DNA of 64,000 nt. Source: Oxytricha trifallax. Its lineage: Eukaryota; Ciliophora; Spirotrichea; Sporadotrichida; Oxytrichidae. This document shows positions 20,847 through 33,265 of the stretch, piece by piece. The translations under genes and the position numbers were made by a program. The notes under the pieces were generated by a model that saw only the letters and a program-made list of their open reading frames with translations, searched no databases and was not told the origin of the DNA. Location of the stretch: positions 62,001-126,000 of the forward strand of contig ARYC01000463.1 in NCBI GenBank assembly GCA_000711775.1, in the 5' to 3' direction. The number at the start of each line of letters is the position of its first letter. Position 1 is the stretch's first letter.

Positions 20847-23800
20847 ATGATTTAGGAATTCTACAAAGACAAAGTTTTGCTTATTACTGGAACTACTGGG
20901 TTCTTAGGAAAAGTACTATTAGAAAAATTCTTCAGATCTGCTCATGAATTTAAGCGAATCTACGTTCTCGTTAGACCAAAGAAAGGTATAACATTTGAGA
21001 GTTATAAATCTTTTTTTACTAGTCTTTAAATTTATGAATATTATACTTCCATTATGGATCGAGTGAAACGGGAGATCTTTTAAAGTCAATGTTTTGACCT
21101 TGTTCGTAAATTACCTCATTTTGAAGCCACAATCTAACAAAAAATCATACCTTTTGAAGGTGATATAACTAAAGATGGATTAGCAATGCGACCAGAAGAC
21201 AGATCCAGAATTATTGAAGATGTAGACGTCATCATTAATTGTGCTGCATCAGTAGATTTTAATGAGAGATTATGCGATGCTCTTCAAATCAACTATTTCG
21301 GATGTTTGAGAATGTACGAACTCGCTAGTGAGTGCAAGAAACTTCAGATACAATAAATTTGCACTTAGTAGATTTTTGCTAAAATATTATATTCACTCAT
21401 GTATCAACGTGCTATGTAAACTGTGAAAAGAAAGGGTTCATTCAAGAAAAGATCTATGATATTTAGGAGGATTCCTAGGAAATTGTGAAAAAAATATTAG
21501 CCATGTCCCCTAATGAATAGGATGCTAATTTAGACAAGATTTTGGGATTGTGGCCCAATACCTATACTTTTACAAAATCAATGGCGGAAAGAACTTTAAA
21601 GAAAATTAAGAGACCTGACATGCCAGTTGTAATCTTAAGGCCATCAATTATAGGGGCATCCTTCAAAGAGCCTGTACCAGGTTGGACTGATACTTTCTCA
21701 GCTGCTGGAGGTCTCTCATTAGCAGGAGGAACAGGTATTGTAAATTATGTGAGAGGAGATGGGAACAATATTGCTGATCTAGTTCCAGTTGATTATGTAG
21801 CAAATGCAATCATAGTAGCTACAGCTATGGAAGCAAACAAGCCAAAGCTTACTGTATTGCATAGTGCAACTAGTCATGTTAATCCAATAAGATGGCATGA
21901 TTAAACTTGTTAATAAAAGGATAAAAATTATATAAATGCCTTAAAACAGTTTTACATGACCTGGGCTTTTGACTATCTTAAAACTTAACCATTTGAGTAA
22001 TAGCTTTTTCATCCATAGACCTAATTTATTCGCAACAAGTATCTTTTCTAAACAATGTTCTTCTTGAAAAACGATTTACCTGCCAGAGTGTATAATAAAA
22101 TAGCTTAGATTCCAGGTATAGGAGGGGCATAAATGTAGAAAAATGGGCAAAAATTATCCAAAGTTAATCTAAGAGCTTTCAATTTAGGACTCAATCCCTA
22201 AAAGTTATAATAATGTGTGAATATATTTATTTTGCATAGGAAATAATTGAGATAATATTTATTTACATATGCTAACTGCAAATATTAGAATCATAATTTT
22301 CTGAATAATAACATTTTCTATAGCTTGTCTATAAGCTATATCTGGAAATAATTTGAGAAAATAACAATGAAATTTTATGTAAAATTAAAAAAAAATTACA
22401 ATGGTTTTTTTATTTAAACTGATGTTTGAACATTTTACTAATAACGAATGGATATACGAAACTTCCTAAATTTATAAATACATTCCTTAGATGTCCTTAC
22501 AAGAGCAAGAAGAATTTCAGATTGATCCTAAAACAATTGATTGGCCGCTTGCAACTAAAATTTACATCTATGGCATGCAAAAGTTCATTCTTAAACAAGA
22601 AGTAATCTGCCCAACAAACGCGAAAGCTCCAATAATTTAAAAAAATAAGTACACATACTTTGAAGACATTAAGTTCGCTTTTTTCAGTGGTCAGCCAATA
22701 TCGACATTTAATCCTGATAAATTAAGGAAGGATGTACTTACCAGCGATCATATTTAAAGCTATATGTCTAAGTCATAAAATTAAATCGATAATAAAGAAG
22801 AAATTATATTTTGATAAAATCTAACTAATTATTTTTATTATATGAGCGTTTTTGTATTGATGATGTTCAAATACGGATGTAGCTTAAATATAATTAGAAT
22901 ATTTTTTGTCAACTATTTTTTCTTTGTTACTATTATAAGACTTGCATGATAAGCTCAAGTAATAGAAGCCAATTTAATTTTGCTAACTATTGATAATCCT
23001 GCAAACAGATCAGTATTTAGCTAAACTCAATATTTTGCTATCATCTATAAACATCTTCCTCAATTCAAATAAAATATCATAATATCTAATAAGCAATTAA
23101 TAACTAAAACAGTAACTCAAGCTAAACTGGGAAAGCTGTTCCGATTAAAACTTACGACTAGTACCTTGATTAAGCCGGTAAATATCTTAATGAAATGCAA
23201 GCTGTTATTAGACCTGCTACTGTTAGAACCCTGCTTTGGATTATGAGTAAAGTTTGGTCACGGATATACGATCAAATAATTGTGAATGTTAACGGACTTG
23301 AATAGATTAGGAGCTTGGTAGAATAAAATCAAAGCAGTATTGTATTGCTACCAACTCACAAATCATACCTTGACTTTTTGCTAATTGCATATGTGCACTA
23401 TCACTATAAAGTAGACCTTCCATTCACTTGTGGTGATCAACAGTTCTTTAATGTGGCATTTGTTAGATACCTATTGAAATCAGGAGGTGGATTCTTCTTA
23501 AATGAAAAGCTTTAAAATGATGAGCTCTTTCAAGCAGTGATGCAAGGGTACATTGAATCTTTAATGAACTAAAATTGCATATTGTAATTGTTCCTTGAAA
23601 AGAAAAGAAGTAGAAGCGGAAAGATTCAAAATCCTACTGAACCTCTTTTTGGAGACATAATCAAGAACTATTTTAAGAGATCTAAGATTCAAAAGAGTAA
23701 TAAAGACATTAAATTCATACCAATTACAATAAACTATGATATTGTATATGAAGGTGAATCATTCCCACTCGAGCTATTAGGTGAAAGTAAAGTTAAGGAA

Positions 23801-25050
23801 TCTCTTTTCAGAATTATGAAACAGTTTTCTTACTTGAGCAAGAATATCGGCAAAGTTGTTATTAAGTACTGTGAACCAATTTCATTGGAGGATTACACAT
23901 CTTAATACTTGAGATAATAAAGCATGAGTTACGAAGCCCTATCAAAAGACGAGAAGGCAATTACTCTTTTTTCTGATAGCTTTGGCTAAAAGATTAGTTA
24001 AACTCAATCAGATAACATAGTTATCATGATAACTTCTCTCACTGCTTCTATCCTTCTTATGCATAGAAAAGGTATAAGTTATGATTTACTTTTGCAGAAA
24101 ATTGAATGGTTGTTCAAAGAGATCCAAGGAAGAAATTTTATATTGATTTTCTTTATATTTTAAATGCAGAGATGTCATTCAATTCCAGTCCTTCAAGCAC
24201 CATGATTTCAACTTCTTTGAAATACCTTGAGAGATTTTTGGATAGAAAGCGTAATGTATTTGAGCCTTCAGTTTCAGCAAAGAAAGATTACAAAAATATA
24301 TTGATGCTAGCTTACTACAGAAATCAGCTAATACATTTATTTATTCATGACTCTGAAATAGCTTGCTCTATATTAGGATTTGGATCTCTCTTAGACTTGT
24401 CAAAGGATCTAATCCAAGTTGAGGATCTTTGGAAGAGATACCAACTTCTATAATTTTTACTTTCTAAAGAATTTGTGGTCAAGAAGTAAAACAAGACTAA
24501 AGAAAACTTGATGAAGAATTTGGAATTCATGGAGACAAGAGGTCTTTTCTAATATGATAAACAAAATGGAACTTTGAAAATTGATGTGCAAGATGCAACT
24601 CAGCAATATGGCCATTCCTTCTTGTGCCACCTATTGCTTCCATACATTGAGAGTTACTGGTTGACTCTTACTTACTTCATATCTTTGGATAATAAACAAG
24701 CCCTTCATGAAGAAGAAACTATTTACAACAAAATTCAATGGTTAGCTGAGGCACTTTATGATTAAGCTTTCCTGAAATTTTACGAATCTTGCATGCTTGA
24801 ATCTATTAAAAATGCAGTTAAAAAGTTCACTCAAATGGGAGTCTTGATTAAAAAGCCAATCTAAAAGAGAAGACAAACTACCTATCTATTATAATTAAAT
24901 GAGCAATTCTAAGAAGGGCAGAAGATTGCAGAGCTTTATGAAAATATAATTTTCTACATGCCTTACCCAGTTTAGCTTAACCTTCAAAAGATTCAGTCTG
25001 AAATACGCAAGATTATGCTTAGTGATATTTAATTAATGCCAAAGTTATGA
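20847..25050 (+). CDS. Bifunctional fatty acyl-CoA reductase / glycerone-phosphate acyltransferase (FARAT-like)
   Basis: One gene joins both enzymes that start ether-lipid synthesis. N-terminal reductase: Rossmann motif TGTTGFLG (residues about 15-22), INCAASVDFNE, the YTFTK catalytic Tyr/Lys, LRPSIIGAS, then a FAR_C-like region (NNEWIYETSQIY, IDPKTIDWP). C-terminal acyltransferase: THKSYLD (H-x4-D), GGGFFLNEK, EKKRSRSGK and FIPITINYD, then a GNPAT-like helical C-terminus. The last residues PKL before TGA (25048-25050) fit a peroxisomal PTS1 variant. A comparable fusion has been described in Tetrahymena (TtFARAT). Interruptions: a 41 bp IES (21348-21388), AT-rich segments near 22200-22410 and 22790-22980, and an unexplained frame change near 24100-24130. 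Confidence 0.9.
21348..21388 (+). other. Short IES in the reductase domain (pointer ATA, 41 bp)
   Basis: ATA at 21348-21350 and 21389-21391. Removing 41 bp corrects the frame to KKLQI-FTHVSTCYVN, matching the family's core strand. 41 is not a multiple of three, so unspliced copies would be out of frame. No GT/AG ends. Confidence 0.75.
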
Positions 25051-25264
25051 GAGTAATCCTGAAAAATCTCTCAAACTTAATTAATTATAATTCATCAAAT
25101 GACATATCAAGACTTTACTAATGAAAACAAGATAAGTCTCCTGAACAAAGAAATTCAAATTAAATACCTTTTTTTAAATTTTATCAGATGACTTAAACAC
25201 ATCATGATTTCATAAATTTTTGTAATTAAGAAAATCATGATTAAATTAAATCTAATTTTAAAAT

Positions 25265-26419
25265 ATGGGAATTTTGAATTCTAAACAAGAAGCTCAAGAG
25301 CGTATTTAAATTCTAAGAGATTGTAAGGAGAATTCTGTTTTTATTTTCTAATATTAAACCTTTATTTTTTAGTAAAACAATCAGACTTTGAGAGTGCTTT
25401 AAACAAACTGAATGATTTGAGCAAGAGACAATGCAAATTACTACTATCAAAATGGGATCTGCAATTGATTTTAAAACTTAGCGCCATCTAAGTTAAAAAG
25501 TAAAATCATTTTATTCTATAAGTATTAATCATTTTGCTTTAGAGTTATGTTGTTGATTAATAAGAACAAAGATTTGGCATAAATTAATGTTCACTAGTTA
25601 GTTTTGACTATGATACTTTCAACACCACATTTAAACTAACAATAGAAAATTCAAAGTAAGTTAAGTTTCCTATTGGTTTAAGATTGATTTAGATACAATT
25701 CAATCCATATGCTTTGAGCTTGACAATTCTTATATACATATGGGAGACATTGAATATTTATTCTCTTTGGCTTATTACTTGATACATATGGTGTCTGATT
25801 TGTAGCTCAATAGTTCTTAAACACAAAAAAATCTTATGAAGGAATTATTTAAGAGCAGCAGTGGAAACTAGCAGTAAAATACAGAGAACGTTGAAATGTC
25901 AAAGTTGACTCAATTTTTAGATTCGAATGAGGATGTCCAAAACTTGATTTTACTCATGTGCAATTCTTTTACCTAATAAACAAACCGCATTGAATTTTCA
26001 AATCTTACAAGCCAAAACTCCCAAAATCCCATGAGCGGGAACTTTTCTACTAAAAACAACTTTGTTAAGAAAGTAGCTGTCGGAAGTGCCAACATCCTAA
26101 ACTAAGTTATGTAATAGAGAAATGCCAGATAAAATGAAATCATGAATACGGTGGGTGGAGACAATGAAAAGATTTAAAATGAAAATGACTCTTTGGCTAA
26201 TTACAGTCAAATCAATGGTGCTAATGCGACAGTTGAAAATAATTAACAGAGATTGGATTCAATGAGAGCTTCTGAAATGAATGAGGGATTTACTTAAAGA
26301 GACAATTTAAATCCCCTAATAATTACAATAATTATAGTTTAATTAATTTTTATTGGGTAATCGGGAAACCTGTTGGTTTAAAAAATATCAATTATAATAA
26401 ACAGAATTTTGATATGATA
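25265..26419 (+). CDS. Unidentified protein with possible N-myristoylation start
   Basis: Begins MGILNSKQ at 25265, a plausible myristoylation sequence. A 50 bp intron at 25323-25372 (GTAAGG...TTTTAG) joins ILRD to LKQSDFESAL in frame. Two further small introns, near 25499-25542 and 25651-25687, give a continuous helical domain (LLLSKWDLQLILKL, LINKNKDLAQINV, FELDNSYIHMGDIEY). The second half is Asn/Ser/Gln-rich and disordered. The nominal TGA is near 26417, but the final 25-30 codons look non-coding. No family recognised. Confidence 0.65.
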
Positions 26420-26497
26420 AATTTTCTAATTCAAAATATCTAATTGTAAATAATTGAAATTTAAATGTGTATAAAATATGAGAATATCTTTATATAA

Positions 26498-28590
26498 ATG
26501 TAATAATTAGATAAGGTATAGAATTTAGAGGTATAAACGATAGAAAAATTGGTTAAGGGGCATAAATCCAACAATAGCAATTCAAGCAATAAAATGAAAT
26601 TACAACTATAGATTTAATGTACAGTTACGAACCTTAAAAAGCAGCTTTCCAAGAAGACACAGTAAAAAAGATGACTTAAAGGCTAAAACAACTAAAAAAA
26701 GAGAACAAAGTAAAACTAGAAGCTTTTGAGGATGGAAACATCAATTTAATACTTGGGCACTTAAATCAATTACAATTGAGTCATATAGATTTCTATGGGT
26801 AGAAGCAATTGACTCAAATTATGAAGAGTTTGTTTACTGAAAATAAACTGTAGATTAGTAATTACTCTATCAATGATAATTGTAAGGAAATTATGAAAGT
26901 ACCTGTCAATATCCCACCTTCAAATTTATAACTAGCTATATTACTCAATTCTTACCATAAAAATGCAAAATATTCAATAAAATTAATATACTATAAATGG
27001 TTAAGCAACAAATGACCTCTCTAATCTAAGGCAAGACGAGATGCATCTTGAAAAAATTCTGAACGAATAACTTTAACTAACCGCCACCCCTTAAAAATAA
27101 ACATAGCATGACTAACAAATTTAACCCACTCAAGGAAACAATCAAGACAATTTTAGCAATTCTTAAACCTTTTAATATCAAACAATTGAAGCTGTAAACC
27201 AAAGCAAGGTGAATTAATATCTGAAAGCTATTTTCCAAGAATTTGATGGATAGTATAAGGTGGAAAATAAGTTTTTGCTTAATTAGAATTTCTATAAAAT
27301 ACTTTAACATTTGATGAGTAATAGTGGATTGAACAGTAATAAATCCCATTTGTAAAATGAAAGATAAATTTAAGCAACTGTCTAATGTTTAGTTTTATTA
27401 TGAATTCAACCTCATAAATATACTGTACAGTTGCTTTAATTTTGGAATATGAAATATTTTTTTTCTTAATCAAATTAATTTTTAAGATAATTATTTATCT
27501 CTCTTATCAATTACAATCATTTTTTTAAATAATAATTTGGTATTATTCACAGTGGAACTAAGGTTTCCAATTTTAGCAATCTTAGTGAGAAAGTATAGAA
27601 ACTAAATAAAAAACCATATAATAACAAGCTATCTTTAGAAATGAAGAAATTCTAGAAATTAGGTGAAATTGGTGGTCTTTCATTTGTAAGCTATGAAATG
27701 CTCGAAAACGATGGCAAGATATCATCAGATTAATCTAATAATATTCACTATACTATAATCTATATTTTAGTTTTAGAAAATATCAGATCAACTATTTCAG
27801 TTAGCCTACGAATGCTACGATAAGCTTTATTAAAGCGGTCAGTCTAGAGAAATTTTAGTAAAATTTAAACAACTCAAAAACGCAAAGCGCACAACTTAAT
27901 ATTGGGAGCAATTCTGGAATGGTGTCATTAACAAATGCTCACAGTCTTTGCAAATGGATTGCTTCAAGGAAATTGACTATTTTAGAAATGCCATGAAATA
28001 TGCACAGTAATGCTAAAATGATGTTTAGAAATTGAACGAGGAAATCAGTGAGCATTATAATTAGATAAAACGCATTATATTGGATTTCAATTATTAACTT
28101 GGGAAGATAAGGGCTTTTGATTTTGTCATAAGGGTAAGTAACTATAAAGTTTCATGGCTTAACGTTTTATGAGAATTAACCTCTTAATACCTTTTTGATA
28201 TAGATTTACAAATATGAAAAGACTAAATTAACCCAAGATATTAACTCTCGTTTAACTCAATTAAGATCAACTATGGAGGTTTTAGATGTTAAATTAGTTA
28301 CCTTATTGAATGAATAAATGCAAGTGAGAAGAATCTACTCTCAATATTTTAAGTGTGTGGGAGAGAATTCCATGTCTAAATGTGTCTCGAGAGGTCTAGA
28401 AGTCAACTATTTAGTGGAAATGATGATTGTTAAGGTGCTTGAGATGAATTGTTGGCAGATTTTTGTAAGCTATATGGGCTGTGACAAGCATGAAAACAAT
28501 TCAAAGTTGAGTGCAAGACAGGAACCTTTATTTTAAATGATTTTAAAAGTACATAATTAAAACCTCATTAATTTTTCATAAACTCTTTGA
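26498..28590 (+). CDS. Helical/coiled-coil protein, unidentified
   Basis: ATG at 26498 (MQQLDKVQNLEV). Coding blocks are seen at 26498-26990, 27065-27300, 27555-27740 and 27775-28130. A GTAAGT...ATAG intron (about 28134-28203) leads to a last block ending TGA 28588-28590. Much of the second half is amphipathic helix (ISDQLFQLAYECYDK, DVQKLNEEISEHYN, LTQDINSRLTQLRS), resembling a long helical bundle such as BAR-type or tethering proteins, though no signature is decisive. A frame change near 26600 is unexplained. It might be continuous with the upstream gene, although a separate start is more likely. Confidence 0.55.
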
Positions 28591-28613
28591 AACCTTCTGC
28601 TTAACAAAACCTA

Positions 28614-31086
28614 ATGAGTCCTAAAAATTCATAATAGCAACAGCAATAACAATTGCTTTAACAATAGTAGTAGCAGTAACAATTAACTTTTTTTCAGTAA
28701 TTAATGAAAATAATTAATTTAAGAATTTTACCTTGCTTTAAATAGATTATTATTAATTTAGAGTATTATATATAAATAACTTAATCTCAGATAGACAAAT
28801 AAGAATTGGAAAAAGTAATGCTTCAGATCATAAAATTCTAAAAAATAAAAGAACTGGATGAAAAATTGATGTAAGATTTGAAGGAAGAGGGGGTTATGGG
28901 GTTTGATAAATTTAGAGCTTACACTCAGAGACTTGCTGAAGAAGAGGAAAAGCAGATATAGTATTTTAAAACTCAGACACAGGTCTCTCATAACTAAAAT
29001 TTATCAGGTTAAACCTATTAATATAAATTATAGTGTTTGTTAAAGAATTTAATTGATTAATAGATGTAATTAAAAAATATAAAATTACCCCTCTATATAT
29101 TTATCTGTTACTGTACCAGCTTAGTAAAACATTCCAATCATGGAGAGAAAAGGTACATTCATTTAAAAATTTAGTTAGGTTTTCAATACTTGGATCATTA
29201 GTTATATAGGAAACATATAAAATTAAAATATTCAAGAACCCATCTAATTTCCACTCTCAACAATAATAACCACCATCCACCCACAACGTATATTAACCTT
29301 CAAGCTAATCGCAAAACTCTAATCAGTCAAACTTCAAGCCAAAACTCTCTGCCAAAATTTAAGTCATAGTCTATAGCTAGGATATGATAGACTCCGTTAA
29401 CTCAGTCATGGATCATGAATACACTCTAGCCGGTAGATTCAATAAGAAGTAAGAGTTTGCTCAATTTACTAGCAATTAAATGAAGGATCTTAACTATGAT
29501 CTTATCAATCAAGTAATTCAATTAAAAGCTCAATAAGAAATTTAATTTATTAAAAATTGATTAGCATTATTAAGAATGACTATATTGTGCAGAAACCAGA
29601 TTTTGAAAAGCACATGAAGTTATCAACTGAATTCATAGAATTGGATTTGTCTGCTTAATTCTAAAATTCCCCTCAAAAATAAATAACAAAGTTGATTGGT
29701 TAGCATCTCTACCTTACTAAATTTAGGTTATTTTTTTGGAAAAATTATTTCTTAATTGTCCCTTTAGAATTAATTCCAAAATTTATCTTAAGAATCATAA
29801 AATTAATTAAATTGAAGCAAGATTTGGTAAATCCTTAACACCTTCCAATGATAAATGAAAAGAAATCCTTAGCTCACACTTTACTAGAACATTTCTTGAA
29901 AGGATTGGGTTAGAATATGAAATCAACTAGGTATCAAAAGCAGTTCAAAGAAACAAGAGTGGAAGGATTGTAATTGTTCGTGAAAGCTCTAAGGTCTATT
30001 ATTGTGAGAATACGCCCAAAAAAATTGCATAAAAATTCCTTAATTTCAAGATTAAATTAAAAAATAAATTCTTCATATTGAACAATTTTGTAATAATAAA
30101 CTAGGAAAATGGAATAACTTTGATTTATCTACAATTAACGGTGGTATAAGATCTGGAAATCTCTCGATGGACTAGTGCTTCCAGACTATAGTTTGCATCA
30201 AACAATACCTAAAAGAAAAGGAAAGAGAAAATCTCTGGAAAAATTTAGTTTCAATAAGAAACCCAAAAATAATCATCAATCCTGAAACTAATATGCCATA
30301 ATAAGGACAGATTAATATTACTGAGGAGATGGAAAATTCATCTGAGTATAAGATCTTCAATCAACTCTTTCACTTAATGAAGTTTATTGTATGAAACTTA
30401 ATTTATCATAGAATTTTAGTAAAACTTACAAATGATATATTTTTAAGAAGGGCACTCCCAGATTGAAGATAAGAACAAAAGAACGCATTTTCAAACACTT
30501 TTAGAAACTTATGGAATTGTACAACATGCAGTTGCAGTAGCAAAAATTGATATTAGAGTCAATTATCTCTTATTAAGATACTAGTAATCCTAACAGCCCT
30601 CTCATTTTAGAATCTCAAAGCACCTTAGAGACTTATTTGAGTGAGTAGTTATTCGCATTGGGAGAGGAGGAAGATTTGTAAACTGTGATTCAAGCATTTT
30701 ATAAAGATAAATAAGTGTTATTTGATAGAAGAAGAGCAAAGGGCATCGAGAACTATTTGTTAGGAGTACAAAATTACCTTAATATTTTAAATGATGGTGA
30801 AGAGAAAAGTGAATTGATACATAGAGTTTTGAATTAAGTAACTAAGATTAATGATATTCAACTATAAGAGAATAAAGGTTTAAGAATTCAAACTGCAGTT
30901 TCTTAATTCAGAGAAAGCTCAGATAAGCTTATGAAGCGAGTGTTTAAAACTGACTATTATGTTAAACTGCTCAATAAAGTTAAGAATCATAGAAATATAG
31001 AGGAAATCTTAAGTTATCTTGAAAACTAGCAATAAAGTACAGAAAAAGCATTCATTCTTTTCCATATAAGTTAAAATCTATAATGA
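28614..31086 (+). CDS. Poly-Gln-led helical protein, unidentified
   Basis: ATG 28614 is followed by MSPKNS and a run of Gln encoded by mixed CAA, CAG, TAA and TAG codons. Then come coiled-coil blocks (28790-28990), a Pro/Asn-rich stretch (29240-29350), helical domains at about 29350-29550, 29570-29720 and 29810-29990 (LAHTLLEHFLKGLG), one at 30140-30390 (CIKQYLKEKEREN) and a last block at 30430-31086 (RTKERIFKHFQKL, VIQAFYKDKQVL). Interruptions between blocks are AT-rich and shift frame; edges were not resolved. The short block at 31826-32014 may be its true C-terminus. Function unknown. Confidence 0.55.
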
Positions 31087-31825
31087 CACATTTTGAGATA
31101 ATAATAATAATTTTCAAGCGCGTTACCAACTTTCAAAAAGTTGGTGATGCGTCTATTAAATATAAAAATATTAAAATGTATAATATATACTACAATTGAA
31201 CTCTTTCCTTATTAAATCTAAAATAATTTCACTTTTATCATCTTATATTTATACTAATATATTTCTTAAAAAAATAGTTAATCGTGAGTTATTCTCTATG
31301 ATGTAATTTAATCTAGTAAATATTTTCTTTTTAGAATTTATCTTAATTCTATATAGATTTTCCCTAAGTCAAAAAAGTGAAGAATATTGTTCTAATAATC
31401 CCTAATATGTCTTTTCTGTAGATAATAAATTATTCTTATAGTATAATCATGAATCAAAAACTTTCTAAATCAACTTATAAGAAATCTATATAGACTTAGT
31501 ATTAATCTATATAGAGTTTGTTGAATCCTTAATTAGTTTTAATTTTGATAAAATATATTTAAATAAAAATTAAAACTTAAAAGACTAAGGATCACTAAAT
31601 TATTATTCATATTTTAAAGCAAAGCTTAATAATTCTTTATTTTCAAATCATACCACTTTATATATATGAACTTAACATATTATTTAATAACTTATTTATT
31701 TACTCAACGTTAATCTGACTTAATTATACTTTAACTTAAATTCATATACATTTTTATTTTTACACAATCACTATATTTGTTAAATCACTCATTTTAAGAA
31801 TTTTAACCGATTTTATAAAGAATGA
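31087..31825. other. AT-rich non-coding stretch with a short hairpin
   Basis: No coding sequence seen. A hairpin (CCAACTTTCAAAAAGTTGG, about 31131-31149) is flanked by GCG-containing ends and resembles the small hairpin inside foldback element 3. The rest is A/T-rich. It is either intergenic or a large IES between the upstream gene and the next block. Confidence 0.4.
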
Positions 31826-32014
31826 TTAGGCAGATAGGAAAAGATTTTGCAGTATCTAAAAGCTAATAATGTTGAAGATTAAGAAGAGTATCTTGTACAA
31901 TAAATTGGGGCAAAAGACATGAATAATATACTGTCGGGTTAAGACTTCCTAGATGATATTGGAAAGCCTCAAACAATAGAATTTATGTCAAAAAATTATC
32001 TTAATAGGGAATGA
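31826..32014 (+). CDS. Short C-terminal coding block, parent gene uncertain
   Basis: A frame ending TGA 32012-32014 encodes a helical, acidic tail (EKILQYLKANNVEDQ, GAKDMNNILSGQDF, EFMSKNYLNRE). It is too short to be typed and lacks a clear start. It most likely belongs to the gene ending near 31086, across a roughly 740 bp eliminated segment. It converges on the PTAR1-like gene with only 23 bp between their stops. Confidence 0.45.
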
Positions 32015-32037
32015 TTTTATAAAATATATGAAATAAA

Positions 32038-33177
32038 TCAGAAATTACAAGAAATTTGATCATGATAGCTCTTTGCACTCATATCTTTTTACTGTATTTT
32101 TAAATGTCGTTAAGTCTTTTCAAGATCTTAGGTTTTTAAATTGTTGAAAACCTCTTCATTTAACAATCTCTTAGCCAATTTCATTATTTCTAATCTATGA
32201 GTCCACACATAATAATTCCTTGGTTCATGAATATTACAATTGTCGCATAATTCAAGTTCTTAAATAAGTCTGACAAGGATTTTATCATTTAAATTTGGGG
32301 TAAATTTCATAATAGTCAATATTCCCGTATATTATAGATAACATATTATTTTTTTAAAAATATTATCAGCTTCTTCATTTTTTACAAAGGTAAGTTTTAA
32401 TAGCAACTAAAGTCTAATAGCCCATGATTTAGATGATTTACGGTATTTATAATTAATCAAAGCAAGAAACTTCAGTTCCTATTCTATAATCATATCAGCA
32501 TCCAAATACTCAACTTAATTTGCTAATAATTGAGACTCCTCTTATAATTTGACAATCTTGAGCTTTATATTTGTAAGATCGTATCTTATATTAAGGTAGG
32601 TGGGGTTCTCACCAGCTAGAAGCACGAGAAGTTTACTTGCAGAGTCTATTTCTTAGAAATCCTTTGATGAAATTTCTGTAGTCTTTTTTTGTAAATCCTC
32701 CATACTTTAAGCTTATTGAGTAATCTATAAGTTGCTGTCTTTAATATCATTCTAAGTTTGAAAGCTTTCCTTTTGGTAATAGAGAAACTTAATCATTTTT
32801 CCATCGCCTAAGAGTTTAACTTAAATATCTTCTCTCATATCATGAGGCTGGTAAACTTATCTAAACTTCTTTGCAAAAGCCCTATTTTACTTTATTATGG
32901 CCCCTACAACAGTATTTGAAATGCCTAGTTTATGTTCGAGAAGGATAAAATTAGGAGGTGAATAGAAATCTGGTTGCTGATCTCCTTCAGAGAATGATTA
33001 TGCATAAAATTCAATTACTAATGGATCTAAAATTGAAAATTCGTCTATGTTTTGGTCAAGTTTAAGAACTTTAGATAACTCATTTGATAGATGCTGGGGG
33101 TCGTTAACTAATTGAGAAGTTGAATTTTATTGTTTGGTTTCTTCCTCTTCTTGTTCTTGATGTTTTGTTTCGCTCAT
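32038..33177 (-). CDS. Protein prenyltransferase alpha-subunit-repeat protein (PTAR1-like)
   Basis: A single uninterrupted frame of 379 residues from ATG 33177 to TGA 32038, with many TAA/TAG as Gln. It carries prenyltransferase-alpha (PPTA) helical repeats: GENPTYLNIRYDL, then EQELKFLALINYKYRKSSKSW (around residue 240) and NYYVWTHRLEIMKLA. An N-terminal region with FILLEHKLGIS resembles the start of PTAR1. Family members support Rab geranylgeranylation and Golgi trafficking; PTAR1 pairs with RabGGTase-beta to modify Ykt6. It is divergent from the next gene by roughly 100 bp. No IES was found. Confidence 0.78.
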
Positions 33178-33265
33178 TTTTTAATTATTGTTTATTTTAA
33201 TTTCATTTCTGATCTTTTCCATTTTAAGCTAGAACATTAAATTTAGATTGTCTAATTATATATTT

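Noticed and set aside
28614-28700. Poly-Gln tract as a microsatellite
   Set aside because: Encoded by a mixture of CAA, CAG, TAA and TAG, so it is a protein-level feature rather than a simple DNA repeat.
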